DNA from: Methanosarcina sp. MTP4
GTDB taxonomy: Archaea; Halobacteriota; Methanosarcinia; Methanosarcinales; Methanosarcinaceae
NCBI RefSeq assembly: GCF_000970045.1
Contig: NZ_CP009505.1
Location: 2,666,001 to 2,730,000, forward strand
Length of the DNA: 64,000 nucleotides
Reading direction: 5' to 3'
The stretch's first letter is position 1. Each line of letters starts with the position of its first letter. The notes below the pieces were generated by a model, which saw only the letters and a program-made list of their open reading frames with translations, ran no database searches and was not told the DNA's origin. The translations under genes and the position numbers were made by a program. Positions 53,816 through 61,383 of the stretch are shown here, piece by piece.

Positions 53816-54119
53816 TGAAAGCCTCCCATCGCGTTCTCAATTCTGCGGCAAATTCGCGGCAATCTTGCCAGTATACCTGGATATAAAGATCCGCAAAATA
53901 GCGATCCGGATATTTCTGAGCTTTTTCTTTTTGGGCCTCAGAAACATCCTCTGTTAGAACCAGTGACGCTGGTATTTCATAGCAGCCATGGAGGTGACAT
54001 ACCAAAGGTTTTTCATGAGTAGGGGTGAAGTCTGATGACGTTGGTTTGTGTTGCATGAGGTATTCGTTCCACCTGAACAAATGTTCTTTCAACTCTATCA
54101 CCACATTTTCTCCGTTCAA
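53802..54119 (-). pseudogene. Truncated SIR2-like domain fragment, paralogous to the SIR2-CHAT protein
   Basis: 105 codons. RWNEYLMQHKPTSSDFTPTH and EKPLVCHLHGCYEIPASLVL correspond to residues 140-180 of the SIR2-CHAT protein; the sequence then jumps to EKAQKYPDRYFADLYIQVYW and DCREFAAELRTRWEAFN, matching residues 258-296. It lacks the nucleotide-binding N-terminus and about 75 central residues, so it cannot be an active SIR2. Identity at DNA level to the paralogue is high over the shared parts, suggesting recent duplication. Its end overlaps the nSTAND1 start by 14 nt in another frame, which suggests that a SIR2-nSTAND1 fusion once existed here. Confidence 0.8.
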
Positions 54120-54719
54120 TATTTAATGGAATATTTAGAGGCTGTCTTAAAATTCAAACCATTTCCCCAATTGGATAATGAGCAACATTAATTTCAAATT
54201 CAGATCATAAATTCTCTGAAATTCAGGTACACATTGACCTTAAGGCATCACTTTCTCCCTTCGGACTATACACACTCGAAGTAAAAATAGAGTACAGTAA
54301 ACATTAAATCCTACCGTTTTTCGGTTCAAATACATGAGTCCTATCCCAGTAAAAAATTTATTATCTTTTCATCAACCCTGATACGGCTGGATATAAGAGA
54401 TCTTATCTCTCCTGGCTCTTTACCTATTTCAGACCCTTCAAGAGCGATAAGATGATTTTTAACCAGGGGAAATGTGAAGGAAAAGTATACCCTTAAGTTG
54501 TGAGAGTATGGAGCCTCAGTTCCCTGCCAGTTATCAGGCTTTCTTTCTTTTTTTCCTTAATTTTTTACCTATTGCCCCAATTTCCTCTAATCCGGCTCCG
54601 GATGAGATATTCGTTCTGCTCCCGAATTCCTAACTTCTCTGGAGGATGTTTATTTCATTTTCCGAGACATAGAGCCCCATGAACTCATCCACGGGCCTCG
54701 GAGAATCTGCCTTCAGCTT
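54120..54719. other. Spacer with a possible gene remnant
   Basis: No complete gene. See the fragment at 54342-54555. The rest is AT-rich with no structure noticed. Confidence 0.4.
54342..54555 (-). pseudogene. Possible C-terminal remnant of an unidentified gene
   Basis: A minus-strand frame of about 70 codons without a standard start reads KPDNWQGTEAPYSHNLRVYF, SFTFPLVKNHLIALEGSEIG and KEPGEIRSLISSRIRVDEKI before stop at 54342-54344. The amphipathic pattern and charged composition look like real protein, probably the end of a lost gene, or a gene with a non-standard start. Family not recognised. Confidence 0.3.
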
Positions 54720-55091
54720 TTATTTTGATCTCACATCAGAAACCCCTACATCCTTATTAGCCAGGCTTCCGGCATTTATTTCCAGAACTTCCCGGTAAGC
54801 CTTTATTAGGATTTCAGAATCCGGGAGGTTGCCCCTCGACTTGAGCCGATCCACCTCAAGCAGAAACTTAGCTACATTTTCAGGAGGCAGATTTTTTTCC
54901 GCAAACCTCGCCGCCAGAATTTTCAGCTCTTTTCTGGAAGAATATTTCTTTGGCTTTTTTTCATCAACAAAGTTGAAGATAACCCCACAAGTCCCGTGAC
55001 CGATAGTTCTGGTGGAAGGATTTGCCGAAGTTTTAATATAATCTTTAAATGTTTCCCTTCCCACCAGTTCACCACATTCGCATATGATTAT
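54720..55091 (-). CDS. Small zinc-binding-type hypothetical protein
   Basis: About 123 aa if started at ATA (55089-55091), 114 aa if at GTG (55064). Upstream of the GTG the frame reads IICECGELVGRETF; the CEC pair and the later IGHGTCGVIFNF give four potential zinc ligands, which argues that the extra residues belong to the protein. The C-terminal part is helical and charged (SRKELKILAARFAEKNLPPE). No ATG is available in this frame. It is divergent from Taw2. Function unknown. Confidence 0.6.
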   Translation of the reverse strand: MIICECGELVGRETFKDYIKTSANPSTRTIGHGTCGVIFNFVDEKKPKKYSSRKELKILAARFAEKNLPPENVAKFLLEVDRLKSRGNLPDSEILIKAYREVLEINAGSLANKDVGVSDVRSK

Positions 55092-55327
55092 TTGACCAAA
55101 CCCCCCCGGTGAATAGAATAAGAAAAAAGCAAAAAATAAAGAAACTCAACCTGAAATCTAGAGTTCCCACTGACTGCGGAAGTTGTCATCGCCCCATCGC
55201 TCGCTCCCGAATAGTCCTCCAGCCAGAAGTTTTATGGAAATATAGGAGAGATATAGATTCACAATTATATATGTATTCTTATGTAAATAATTTGAAGAAT
55301 AATATGCTAACAAAAAACATTAATCAG

Positions 55328-56386
55328 ATGCCTGATATCCTATTCATTCCTATGTACAGAGCCATCCGTGTTCCGGTCGAAAAGGGAGAAGAAACCCGCC
55401 TGAAGGTTTTAGCCTCAGGGCTTCTCGACCAAACCCGAAAAATCCGGAAAGTCCGGACAGAAGAAGGAACTTTCCTGGAAATCCCGATAACGGAAGCCGC
55501 AGGCGACAGGATTAGGGACTTTTCCATCATCAACCAGAAAAACCCCGAATTCCTGAAAAAGCCTGCATCCCTGAAAGAATACCTCGCAGACACCTTAAGC
55601 GAAACAGAGCTTGAACATGTCCCCTCCAGCTGGCATGTCCTCGGAGACATTATCATCGTCAGCATCCCCGAAATCCTTGAAGGCAAAAAAAATCCTATTG
55701 CAAAAGCCCTCCTTACCATGTACCCGAAATGCAAAAGCGTAGTCAGGGACATGGGAATCGAAGGGCAGTTCCGCCAGCCGAAAAGGGAACTTCTCCTCGG
55801 AACCTCCACGGAAACCATCCACAAGGAACACGGCTGCCTCTTCAAGCAGGACGTAACGAAAGTGATGTACTCCAAAGGCAACCTGGACGAGAGAAAGCGG
55901 ATGAGCAAACTCGGGCAGGGAGAAGTTGTAGTGGACATGTTTGCGGGAATAGGCTACTTTTCAATTCCCATGGCAGTCCATACGCGGCCGGAAAAAATCT
56001 ACTCGATTGAAATAAACCCCGAGTCCTTTTCCTACCTTAAAGAAAACATAAGGTTGAACCACGTCGAAGACATCATCTTTCCCCTCAGGGGGGACTGCGC
56101 CGAGGTCGCTCCCGGGGGAGAAGCCGACAGGGTTCTCATGGGCTATGTGAGAACAACACACCACTACCTGCTCCCGGCAATAAATGCTCTCAAGAAAAGC
56201 GGGGGGATTTTGCATTACCACGAAACAGTACCCGAAAAGCTTGCGGAAGAAAGGCCTGAAGCGAGGATCAGGGAAGCCACCGAAACCCTGGGGAAAAAAG
56301 TGGAGATACTGGGGCTCAGGAGGATAAAAAAATACTCTCCAGGAGTGCTGCATGTGGTCGTGGATGCCAGGATATATGAAGCTTAA
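55328..56386 (+). CDS. taw2: tRNA(Phe) wyosine-pathway aminocarboxypropyltransferase Taw2
   Basis: 352 aa. It transfers the 3-amino-3-carboxypropyl group of SAM to 4-demethylwyosine (imG-14) at position 37 of tRNA-Phe. Motifs shared with archaeal Taw2 are WHVLGDIIIVSIP, LLLGTSTETIHKEHGCLFK, DVTKVMYSKGNLDERKRM, VVVDMFAGIGYFSIPMAV (SAM site) and RVLMGYVRTTHHYL in place of the Trm5 NLP motif, then ILHYHETVPEK and KKYSPGVLHVVVD. A frame runs upstream to GTG 55109, but its N-terminal 70 residues have no conserved character; ATG 55304 (MLTKN) or 55328 (MPDIL) after a TATA-like ATTATATATG (55264-55273) is more likely. Confidence 0.9.
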   Translation: MPDILFIPMYRAIRVPVEKGEETRLKVLASGLLDQTRKIRKVRTEEGTFLEIPITEAAGDRIRDFSIINQKNPEFLKKPASLKEYLADTLSETELEHVPSSWHVLGDIIIVSIPEILEGKKNPIAKALLTMYPKCKSVVRDMGIEGQFRQPKRELLLGTSTETIHKEHGCLFKQDVTKVMYSKGNLDERKRMSKLGQGEVVVDMFAGIGYFSIPMAVHTRPEKIYSIEINPESFSYLKENIRLNHVEDIIFPLRGDCAEVAPGGEADRVLMGYVRTTHHYLLPAINALKKSGGILHYHETVPEKLAEERPEARIREATETLGKKVEILGLRRIKKYSPGVLHVVVDARIYEA

Positions 56387-56852
56387 GTGAATTTTGGTGC
56401 TCATTCATTGCTTGGAAGGGAAATATTTCATTTGGACCCGTTAAACCGTTTTTCATAAATTAGATATTAAAGGGTGCCTCCGCCAGCTTGCCTGGCGGCC
56501 CTCGCCAAAAAGAAACAAAATAACCGAATAAAAAAGACATTGGATAGATTATTTACAGATTGTATTTACTTTTGTTTTATTTCTAATATTGCCATTTTTT
56601 CAGGCTACTTTTAATTTTCTTCATTTTTATTCTGGAAAGGCCGGAATCCTTCGGCTTCCGGAAACAAGAACGACGTGAGACGACAAGTTCCGGTTGTTTG
56701 GGACCATAATCAAAAACTTAGACCAAAAAGTTATTTTTTATTCAATGATATAAACCGAATAAATTAGGACGACCTGACAGTTCATATTGGATTCTCATAT
56801 TTGGGTGAGAATTGGATATCTTAACGGGAAAGAGAACTCACCTATCCCGGGC
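56387..56852. other. Spacer with two GC-rich hairpins
   Basis: No gene is seen. CCGCCAG-CTTGC-CTGGCGG (56480-56498) and CCGGAA-TCCTTCGGC-TTCCGG (56641-56661) are perfect short palindromes in otherwise AT-rich DNA. They look like dispersed repetitive palindromes or terminator hairpins for the convergent transcripts. Confidence 0.6.
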
Positions 56853-57485
56853 TTACTCTCCAGGGCTGAACCTGTACCTTATGCCCCTGGGTCCTACCGG
56901 GGAACCTGTCCTGACATACACGTTCATGTCGATTATTTTATCGTAAATTCTTCGCCTGTGCACAATCGGCCACCAGCCGTAGAGGAAAATATGCACTGGC
57001 TCCCACATGGCAACCCAGCCTATGATAAGGAGACCCTCGGAAACCAGGGTATTTAACAGGCTTTCTTCAAAAGCGGAAAGCAACCGGATTAAAACCAGAC
57101 AGAGGAAAAGGAAGAAGAGGGCAATGAACAGGTTTCTTCTCCCCCGCTTGAGAAGCCTTTTCAGATCAATTTCATTGAGAGTCTTTTTGTAAGCAAAGTG
57201 GTTTTTGATCGCTTTTTTAATTGCAAGCTGGACTTCCTCGCTGATTTCGGAAGGAGGAAAATAGATCATTATTTCAAGGGGTTTTTTCAGAGGGAATTCC
57301 TCCACTGCATTGTAAATGTATTCATCTGCACCGGCATCAAGCTCCCTTTCGTGCAACGGAGCAGGATCAAAGGGATCGTAAAGCTCCAGCAGTTTATGGA
57401 GTTCAAGCTCAATTACCAGTTTTCCCGCATGCTCCCTATAAAGGGCTTCCGTACCCTGCGCTGAAAAATTATTTTCCCCGGTTAT
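56853..57485 (-). CDS. Two-helix membrane protein of unknown function (probable ATA start)
   Basis: About 210 aa. The N-terminal 130 residues are soluble (TGENNFSAQGTEALYREHAG, KLVIELELHKLLELYDPFDP, then DEYIYNAVEEFPLKKPLEIM). Two membrane segments lie near 145-165 and 172-192, followed by WWPIVHRRRIYDKIIDMNVY and a Gly/Pro-rich end. The only in-frame TTG (57356) would remove 43 residues of convincing coding sequence. A TAA closes the frame at 57489-57491, and ATA at 57483-57485 lies 6 nt after GGGGG, so ATA is the probable start or a mutated ATG. Family not recognised. Confidence 0.65.
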   Translation of the reverse strand: MTGENNFSAQGTEALYREHAGKLVIELELHKLLELYDPFDPAPLHERELDAGADEYIYNAVEEFPLKKPLEIMIYFPPSEISEEVQLAIKKAIKNHFAYKKTLNEIDLKRLLKRGRRNLFIALFFLFLCLVLIRLLSAFEESLLNTLVSEGLLIIGWVAMWEPVHIFLYGWWPIVHRRRIYDKIIDMNVYVRTGSPVGPRGIRYRFSPGE

Positions 57486-57659
57486 TTTTTACCCCCTTCT
57501 TCCGGGCTATTTATTAAATAAAGCCAAATGCCCCTTTTCAATATTGAGCGGGGAAAGATATAATTCTGTTTATCAGCCTTCGCATACCCGGGCACATCCC
57601 CTGTTCTTCTCATTAACCCGGAAAAATTACAATGACCATTTTTCAGTACTGCATCTTTT

Positions 57660-58157
57660 TCAGTACTGAGCCGCAGCCTGCTGGATTGCCCTGCAGAGTT
57701 CATCGGGTTTTCTGGAACTGATCAGCATTTTTTCCCCGGAAATCAGCTTCAGAATTACGACCGGACTGACCTTCTGCTGAGGAGTTTTTGATTTATCGGC
57801 TTCTCCTCCTTTGAAGGACTCATAAGCCTGGATTTTACATTCCTCCACGATATAATAGGGGATTTTTTTAAAGGAGAAGTTAAGGGGAACAAAACGGATG
57901 TATATTCCATCCATCCTGACTTCTGTAATGTGCTTTGTGTAGTATAACATAAAGGGAAAAAACACCCCGAAGACAAACCAGAGAATGTTAAGGTAAAGGT
58001 CGGGGACGTTCTGGACACCGGAAGGTTTTACTAAGACATAGCGCTGAACCTGGATATACCAGAGGAGAAAGGCAGGATAAAGGACAAAAATCCAGAAGAT
58101 ATTGTTGTGCAGGTTCTGGACCTCGCGAAAGATTACACCTGTTTTCTGCTGCTCCGT
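57660..58157 (-). CDS. Small membrane protein with PH-like domain, DUF6141-like (probable ACG start)
   Basis: About 165 aa. Two hydrophobic helices (about 19-36 LHNNIFWIFVLYPAFLLWYI and 58-78 LYLNILWFVFGVFFPFMLYY) are followed by a domain with ITEVRMDGIYIRFVPLNFSF, KKIPYYIVEECKIQAYESF and a helical end SSRKPDELCRAIQQAA, resembling the PH-like fold of DUF6141-type proteins. A GTG at 57965 would cut through the second helix. The frame extends to ACG at 58155-58157, which lies 6 nt after GAGGG on its strand, giving (M)EQQKTGVIFREVQNLHNN. Function unknown. Confidence 0.65.
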   Translation of the reverse strand, partial: TEQQKTGVIFREVQNLHNNIFWIFVLYPAFLLWYIQVQRYVLVKPSGVQNVPDLYLNILWFVFGVFFPFMLYYTKHITEVRMDGIYIRFVPLNFSFKKIPYYIVEECKIQAYESFKGGEADKSKTPQQKVSPVVILKLISGEKMLISSRKPDELCRAIQQAAAQY

Positions 58158-58820
58158 AGAAATCCCTCTTAAAATTGTTTATTTTTTCTATGAGAAAGGG
58201 AACATTATATGCGTTCATAAGCATTCCGGAAAAAACGCTAATTAAATAAAAAGGCAGAATCTAAAAATGGGGTGATATTCAGGAAATTCACTGGAATCTT
58301 AAAAGAAAGACTTATCAATTATTATTTAAAATCAAAAAAGGCTTTTCCTGGCTAAAATTCAATTAAAAAGTCAGAAATATTCTTAAAATAAATAATAAAA
58401 AACTAAAAAATCCTTAAATCAAAAAAAATGTATTAAATGATTTTAAAATAGTCATATGCCAGAATAAAATACGGAATGATTTATTCAAAGTATAATAAAC
58501 TCTAAAAGAAATAAAGGATTATTAAAAGGACTTATTTACTAATTGAAACAGGGAATTTCAAGGGGAAAAAAGGAATGTTAACCTCGTTTTCTCCGGATTA
58601 TGTTCTTCTTTGTAACAACATGCCCTGCCGTACCGCTGCTGCAGGTTTTTCATGGATCTGGGAGCCGATCATCCCCACGCTGAACATTGGAACTTTCTGG
58701 CTGTCACACGTAAATACTCCCGTAAGAAAAATTCAGAAAAATGTTAAAAGGTTGAAAAAGACCAAAAAGGCTGAAAAAAAGCAATTGGAACGGGAAAAAG
58801 GAGTGATTAAGAAAAGAAGG
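58158..58820. other. Very AT-rich spacer
   Basis: Contains no gene I can support. A plus-strand frame from 58575 has a weak Shine-Dalgarno but runs antisense through the CMD-family gene; rejected. The left part (58280-58540) is nearly all A and T with TTAAAATA phrases. Confidence 0.45.
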
Positions 58821-59183
58821 TTATTCAAAACCCAGCCTTTCCATCTCCTTGAGCACAACGGCACTGAAATCCGTAAAGTTCTGGATTCCACCTGTCCAGG
58901 CTGCCATCATCATGGCATCCATGATTTCGGCTTTTGTTGCTTCAAATTTCTTGAGCCTCGAAAGGATCTTGACCGCACTCTCCGTGTTGTTGTTTGAGCA
59001 GGCGACCGTGAAGACCAGGATGTGCTTGTTCTTCAGGGAAAGTCCGCCTTCCCTATCAGCCCAGATGGCTTTGTAAAAACCTGCGAGACCTTCGGCAAAG
59101 TCCTCGTTCATGTCTCTGGCGTACTTGATGGCTCTGGGCATGAAACCCTTAAGCGTCTTGATTTCTTCGATATTCTTCCCCAT
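58821..59183 (-). CDS. Carboxymuconolactone decarboxylase (AhpD-like) family protein
   Basis: 120 aa. The helical CMD fold is recognised by YKAIWADREGGLSLKNKHIL, VFTVACSNNNTESAVKIL and DAMMMAAWTGGIQNF. Peroxidase members have C-x2-C plus a downstream His; here only one Cys remains (ACSNNN) and the His position is missing, so disulfide-reductase activity is doubtful. ATG at 59183 follows AGGTTG by 6 nt. It lies near DUF2124 and mch on the same strand, probably part of a conserved methanogen neighbourhood. Confidence 0.85.
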   Translation of the reverse strand: MGKNIEEIKTLKGFMPRAIKYARDMNEDFAEGLAGFYKAIWADREGGLSLKNKHILVFTVACSNNNTESAVKILSRLKKFEATKAEIMDAMMMAAWTGGIQNFTDFSAVVLKEMERLGFE

Positions 59184-59354
59184 AATTATCAACCTGTAAT
59201 TCGTTTGAATAGGATATAATATTTATCGTAAATTATATACCTATTCCCTTCCAGGGATCAGAAAAGCTGATTATTAAGCGGGAAAAATTTGAAATTCCTT
59301 TTAATATTTTCAGATTGTTTCTTTTCATGGATTGCTTCTTTTTCACATTATCCT

Positions 59355-59822
59355 TCAGACTTCCATGACCTTAATATCCAGGTCAGCGTTGATAATGTAG
59401 TCAAAGGCAATTACTTCTTCCCATTTCTGCTGCGAGAACATCGACTGGAAGCAGACACCTATGACCTTCCCGTTTTCCTTTCCGTTGAGGATTCTCCCGA
59501 CCAGCTCGTTTGCCTTTTCCGCCTCAACCCCGATCTTCGGCATGGCAAGCCCGCCAAGGAGGACCACGGTATCGGCTGAGGGGTCAGTGGAGTCTCCTAA
59601 CTGCATGCCCTGCTTGGTCATTAAAAGTGTTTTTGCGCTTTCAAAGTCCAGGTTCGGGATAAAAGCCAGCTGTTTGTTCCGGACCACGAATCCGATGAGT
59701 TCGGCAAAGGGGGTGCAGAACCCAGGGGTCCCGACGAACGTTATCTTTTCCGAATCTTCAACAAGAGCCCTGAACCCATTCAGGATCCCGCCTACGCCCT
59801 GACCTGTATTTATCACCTGCAT
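59355..59822 (-). CDS. DUF2124 family protein (methanogen-specific)
   Basis: 155 aa. The sequence (ITFVGTPGFCTPFAELIGFV, RNKQLAFIPNLDFESAKTLL, ADTVVLLGGLAMPKIG and VIGVCFQSMF) matches DUF2124, known to me from methanogens only. The fold appears alpha/beta with Gly-rich loops (VGTPG, LLGGLAMPKIG) that could bind a nucleotide or cofactor; no function is established. It is located between the CMD-family gene and mch, on the same strand, separated by 171 and 394 bp. Confidence 0.88.
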   Translation of the reverse strand: MQVINTGQGVGGILNGFRALVEDSEKITFVGTPGFCTPFAELIGFVVRNKQLAFIPNLDFESAKTLLMTKQGMQLGDSTDPSADTVVLLGGLAMPKIGVEAEKANELVGRILNGKENGKVIGVCFQSMFSQQKWEEVIAFDYIINADLDIKVMEV

Positions 59823-60060
59823 TTTTTACACCTCTTTAAAATAAACCATTAAGATAAGCAATACACTTGAAAATTCGTACTTTATGCATTTGAAAATTCG
59901 TACAGCTAAGAAGTGCGTTTTTGTATTCAAACGCCCGTTTTTTAAATTCTGAAAACTCGCGAAATTGTACGAATGATCTGCATACTTTTTATGAATTCTA
60001 AGTTGGATTGGGGGAACGTCTTTAAATAAGTACTGTTAACGGCGTTTTCCCGGACTGATT
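59823..60060. other. Upstream region of DUF2124
   Basis: AT-rich. TTGAAAATTCGTAC occurs twice (about 59867 and 59889), and CGAAATTGTACGAA is near 59959-59972. No gene. Confidence 0.4.
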
Positions 60061-60216
60061 CGAGAAAAAAGGAGAAAGAAATGAGCAAGAAAAAAAAGTG
60101 GGGACGAAGAGGAGAAAATAGATCAGGCAAAACAAAAAAAAGGAAAAAAGAGGAAACGAAGAGACCAGAAAAGAAAAACAAAAAAGGAAAAAAGTTAGGA
60201 AAAAGGGCAGTTGCCC
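60061..60216 (-). terminator. Poly-pyrimidine terminator region of mch
   Basis: Directly after the mch stop the transcribed strand reads as a succession of T5-T8 tracts broken by C (plus strand all-purine, AAAAAAGG units). Archaeal RNA polymerase terminates at such T-runs, and a strong terminator is plausible after a highly expressed gene like mch. Confidence 0.6.
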
Positions 60217-60230
60217 TTAGAGCTGCTTGA
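60081..60230 (+). CDS. Possible 49-aa Lys/Arg-rich protein
   Basis: ATG 60081 is preceded by AAAGGAGAAAG (good Shine-Dalgarno) and opens 49 codons: [20 protein letters not shown], then [20 protein letters not shown] and KRAVALRAA. About half the residues are Lys or Arg. It runs antisense to the mch terminator tracts and 14 nt into the mch 3' end, so it may be only a by-product of a purine-rich strand. Confidence 0.25.
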   Translation: MSKKKKWGRRGENRSGKTKKRKKEETKRPEKKNKKGKKLGKRAVALRAA

Positions 60231-61182
60231 TCCCGAAGGACTCGAGCAGGATGTCGGGATAAAGCCCGCCGCAGGAAACGGTCTTTGTGCTGTTGAGATC
60301 GTTTACGGTAAGCCTGGCAGGGGCAAACATGCCTGCGTCAACCTTGAAGAAGTCGAAGCCTGCTTCCTTGAAGGTCTTATAGAAGGGCTTTCCGAAATCA
60401 CCGGAGGTTGTGGAGGGGGCTTTCCTTACAAAGTCCTCGAGTTCTGAAAGTTCACCATCGAATTCTACGGTGTAGTTGGTCTCACCGCAGTAGATCACAC
60501 AGTCGTTGGTTGAACCCATGCACTGTACATCGTTTCCGACGATCGGGGCGATTGGGGCGGTTCCATACCCACTCTTAATGCAGTTGATGTCAAAGCCGAT
60601 GGATTCGAGCTTGTGGATCCCGGTTTCTACCACACGGGCAGAGATCTGGACCGAGCCTGCGATGGAAGCGGTGGGGGCAACGGCGATCATTACGTTTTCG
60701 GGGTCTACGCTGCAGTGCTTGGCGATGTACTCCACGACCTTCTCATCAGGAAGTTTGTCGGATTCCAGGACCAGAACCGCAGCTTCGAAATCATCTTCGT
60801 ACCCGATTTCCTCGTAGAGCTCTTTTGGCTTCAAGCCGAGTGCCCGGGCAGGCCCGGAACCCATTGCGAAGTAGTCGCCTACGGAAATTCTCCAGCCTGC
60901 GTACTGGGAAGCCATGCAGGCAATGACAGGGTTGTCGCTTGCTACCTGGATGGCAGGCCACTTGATCCCGTTCAGGTCGAAGGTGCTGTACCTGAGGTCG
61001 GCAAGGTCGGCAAGGCAGAGCCTTGACAGGTACATGCCTGCCTCATACCCGCCTTCCGCGTTGACCCCACAGTCAATGATTGTGGCGCCGTTTTCGAGCT
61101 TGACAACTTCCGCTTTTATGTCTTCGACCCAGTCGAGCATCTCTTCGATGACGTATGATCCCATTTCGTTGACGCTTATCAA
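60217..61182 (-). CDS. mch: Methenyltetrahydromethanopterin cyclohydrolase
   Basis: 321 aa, full length. It interconverts N5-formyl-H4MPT and N5,N10-methenyl-H4MPT in the C1 pathway of methanogenesis (forward from CO2, reverse during methyl oxidation). Strong matches along the whole protein include the N-terminus [18 protein letters not shown], then [55 protein letters not shown] and [17 protein letters not shown]. The TTG start at 61182 has an AAAGGTGA Shine-Dalgarno and the family N-terminus. A hairpin precedes that site in a leader of about 140 nt. Confidence 0.98.
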   Translation of the reverse strand: MISVNEMGSYVIEEMLDWVEDIKAEVVKLENGATIIDCGVNAEGGYEAGMYLSRLCLADLADLRYSTFDLNGIKWPAIQVASDNPVIACMASQYAGWRISVGDYFAMGSGPARALGLKPKELYEEIGYEDDFEAAVLVLESDKLPDEKVVEYIAKHCSVDPENVMIAVAPTASIAGSVQISARVVETGIHKLESIGFDINCIKSGYGTAPIAPIVGNDVQCMGSTNDCVIYCGETNYTVEFDGELSELEDFVRKAPSTTSGDFGKPFYKTFKEAGFDFFKVDAGMFAPARLTVNDLNSTKTVSCGGLYPDILLESFGIKQL

Positions 61183-61198
61183 ATTATCACCTTTACAT

Positions 61199-61219
61199 TT
61201 TCCGGCCTGTAACCGGAAA
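61199..61219 (-). promoter_or_regulatory. Hairpin in the mch leader
   Basis: TTTCCGG-CCTGTAA-CCGGAAA is a perfect 7-bp inverted repeat with a 7-nt loop, about 10 nt upstream of the mch Shine-Dalgarno. It might affect translation or mRNA stability. Function inferred only from position. Confidence 0.45.
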
Positions 61220-61348
61220 CCTAGAATATTATTTTGAATCCATCAAAGGTTGGTTCGCCCGGGGAAGGACAAAGCATCCGGGCAATGGATTGCTAAACCG
61301 AGTTAGATATTTTGAATTATCCCTGCGATTTGCTACCGTGATAAGGGA

Positions 61349-61364
61349 GAATCCAATATATAGA
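61349..61364 (-). promoter_or_regulatory. TATA-like element of mch
   Basis: Minus-strand AGTATCTATATATTGG is the best TATA-like element upstream of mch, predicting a transcription start near 61325 and a leader of about 140 nt. Confidence 0.5.
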
Positions 61365-61383
61365 TACTGTTGTATTATTTTTT

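Noticed and set aside
58575-58997. 140-codon plus-strand frame with weak Shine-Dalgarno
   Set aside because: Its second half is antisense to the clear CMD-family gene and the first part has no family features.
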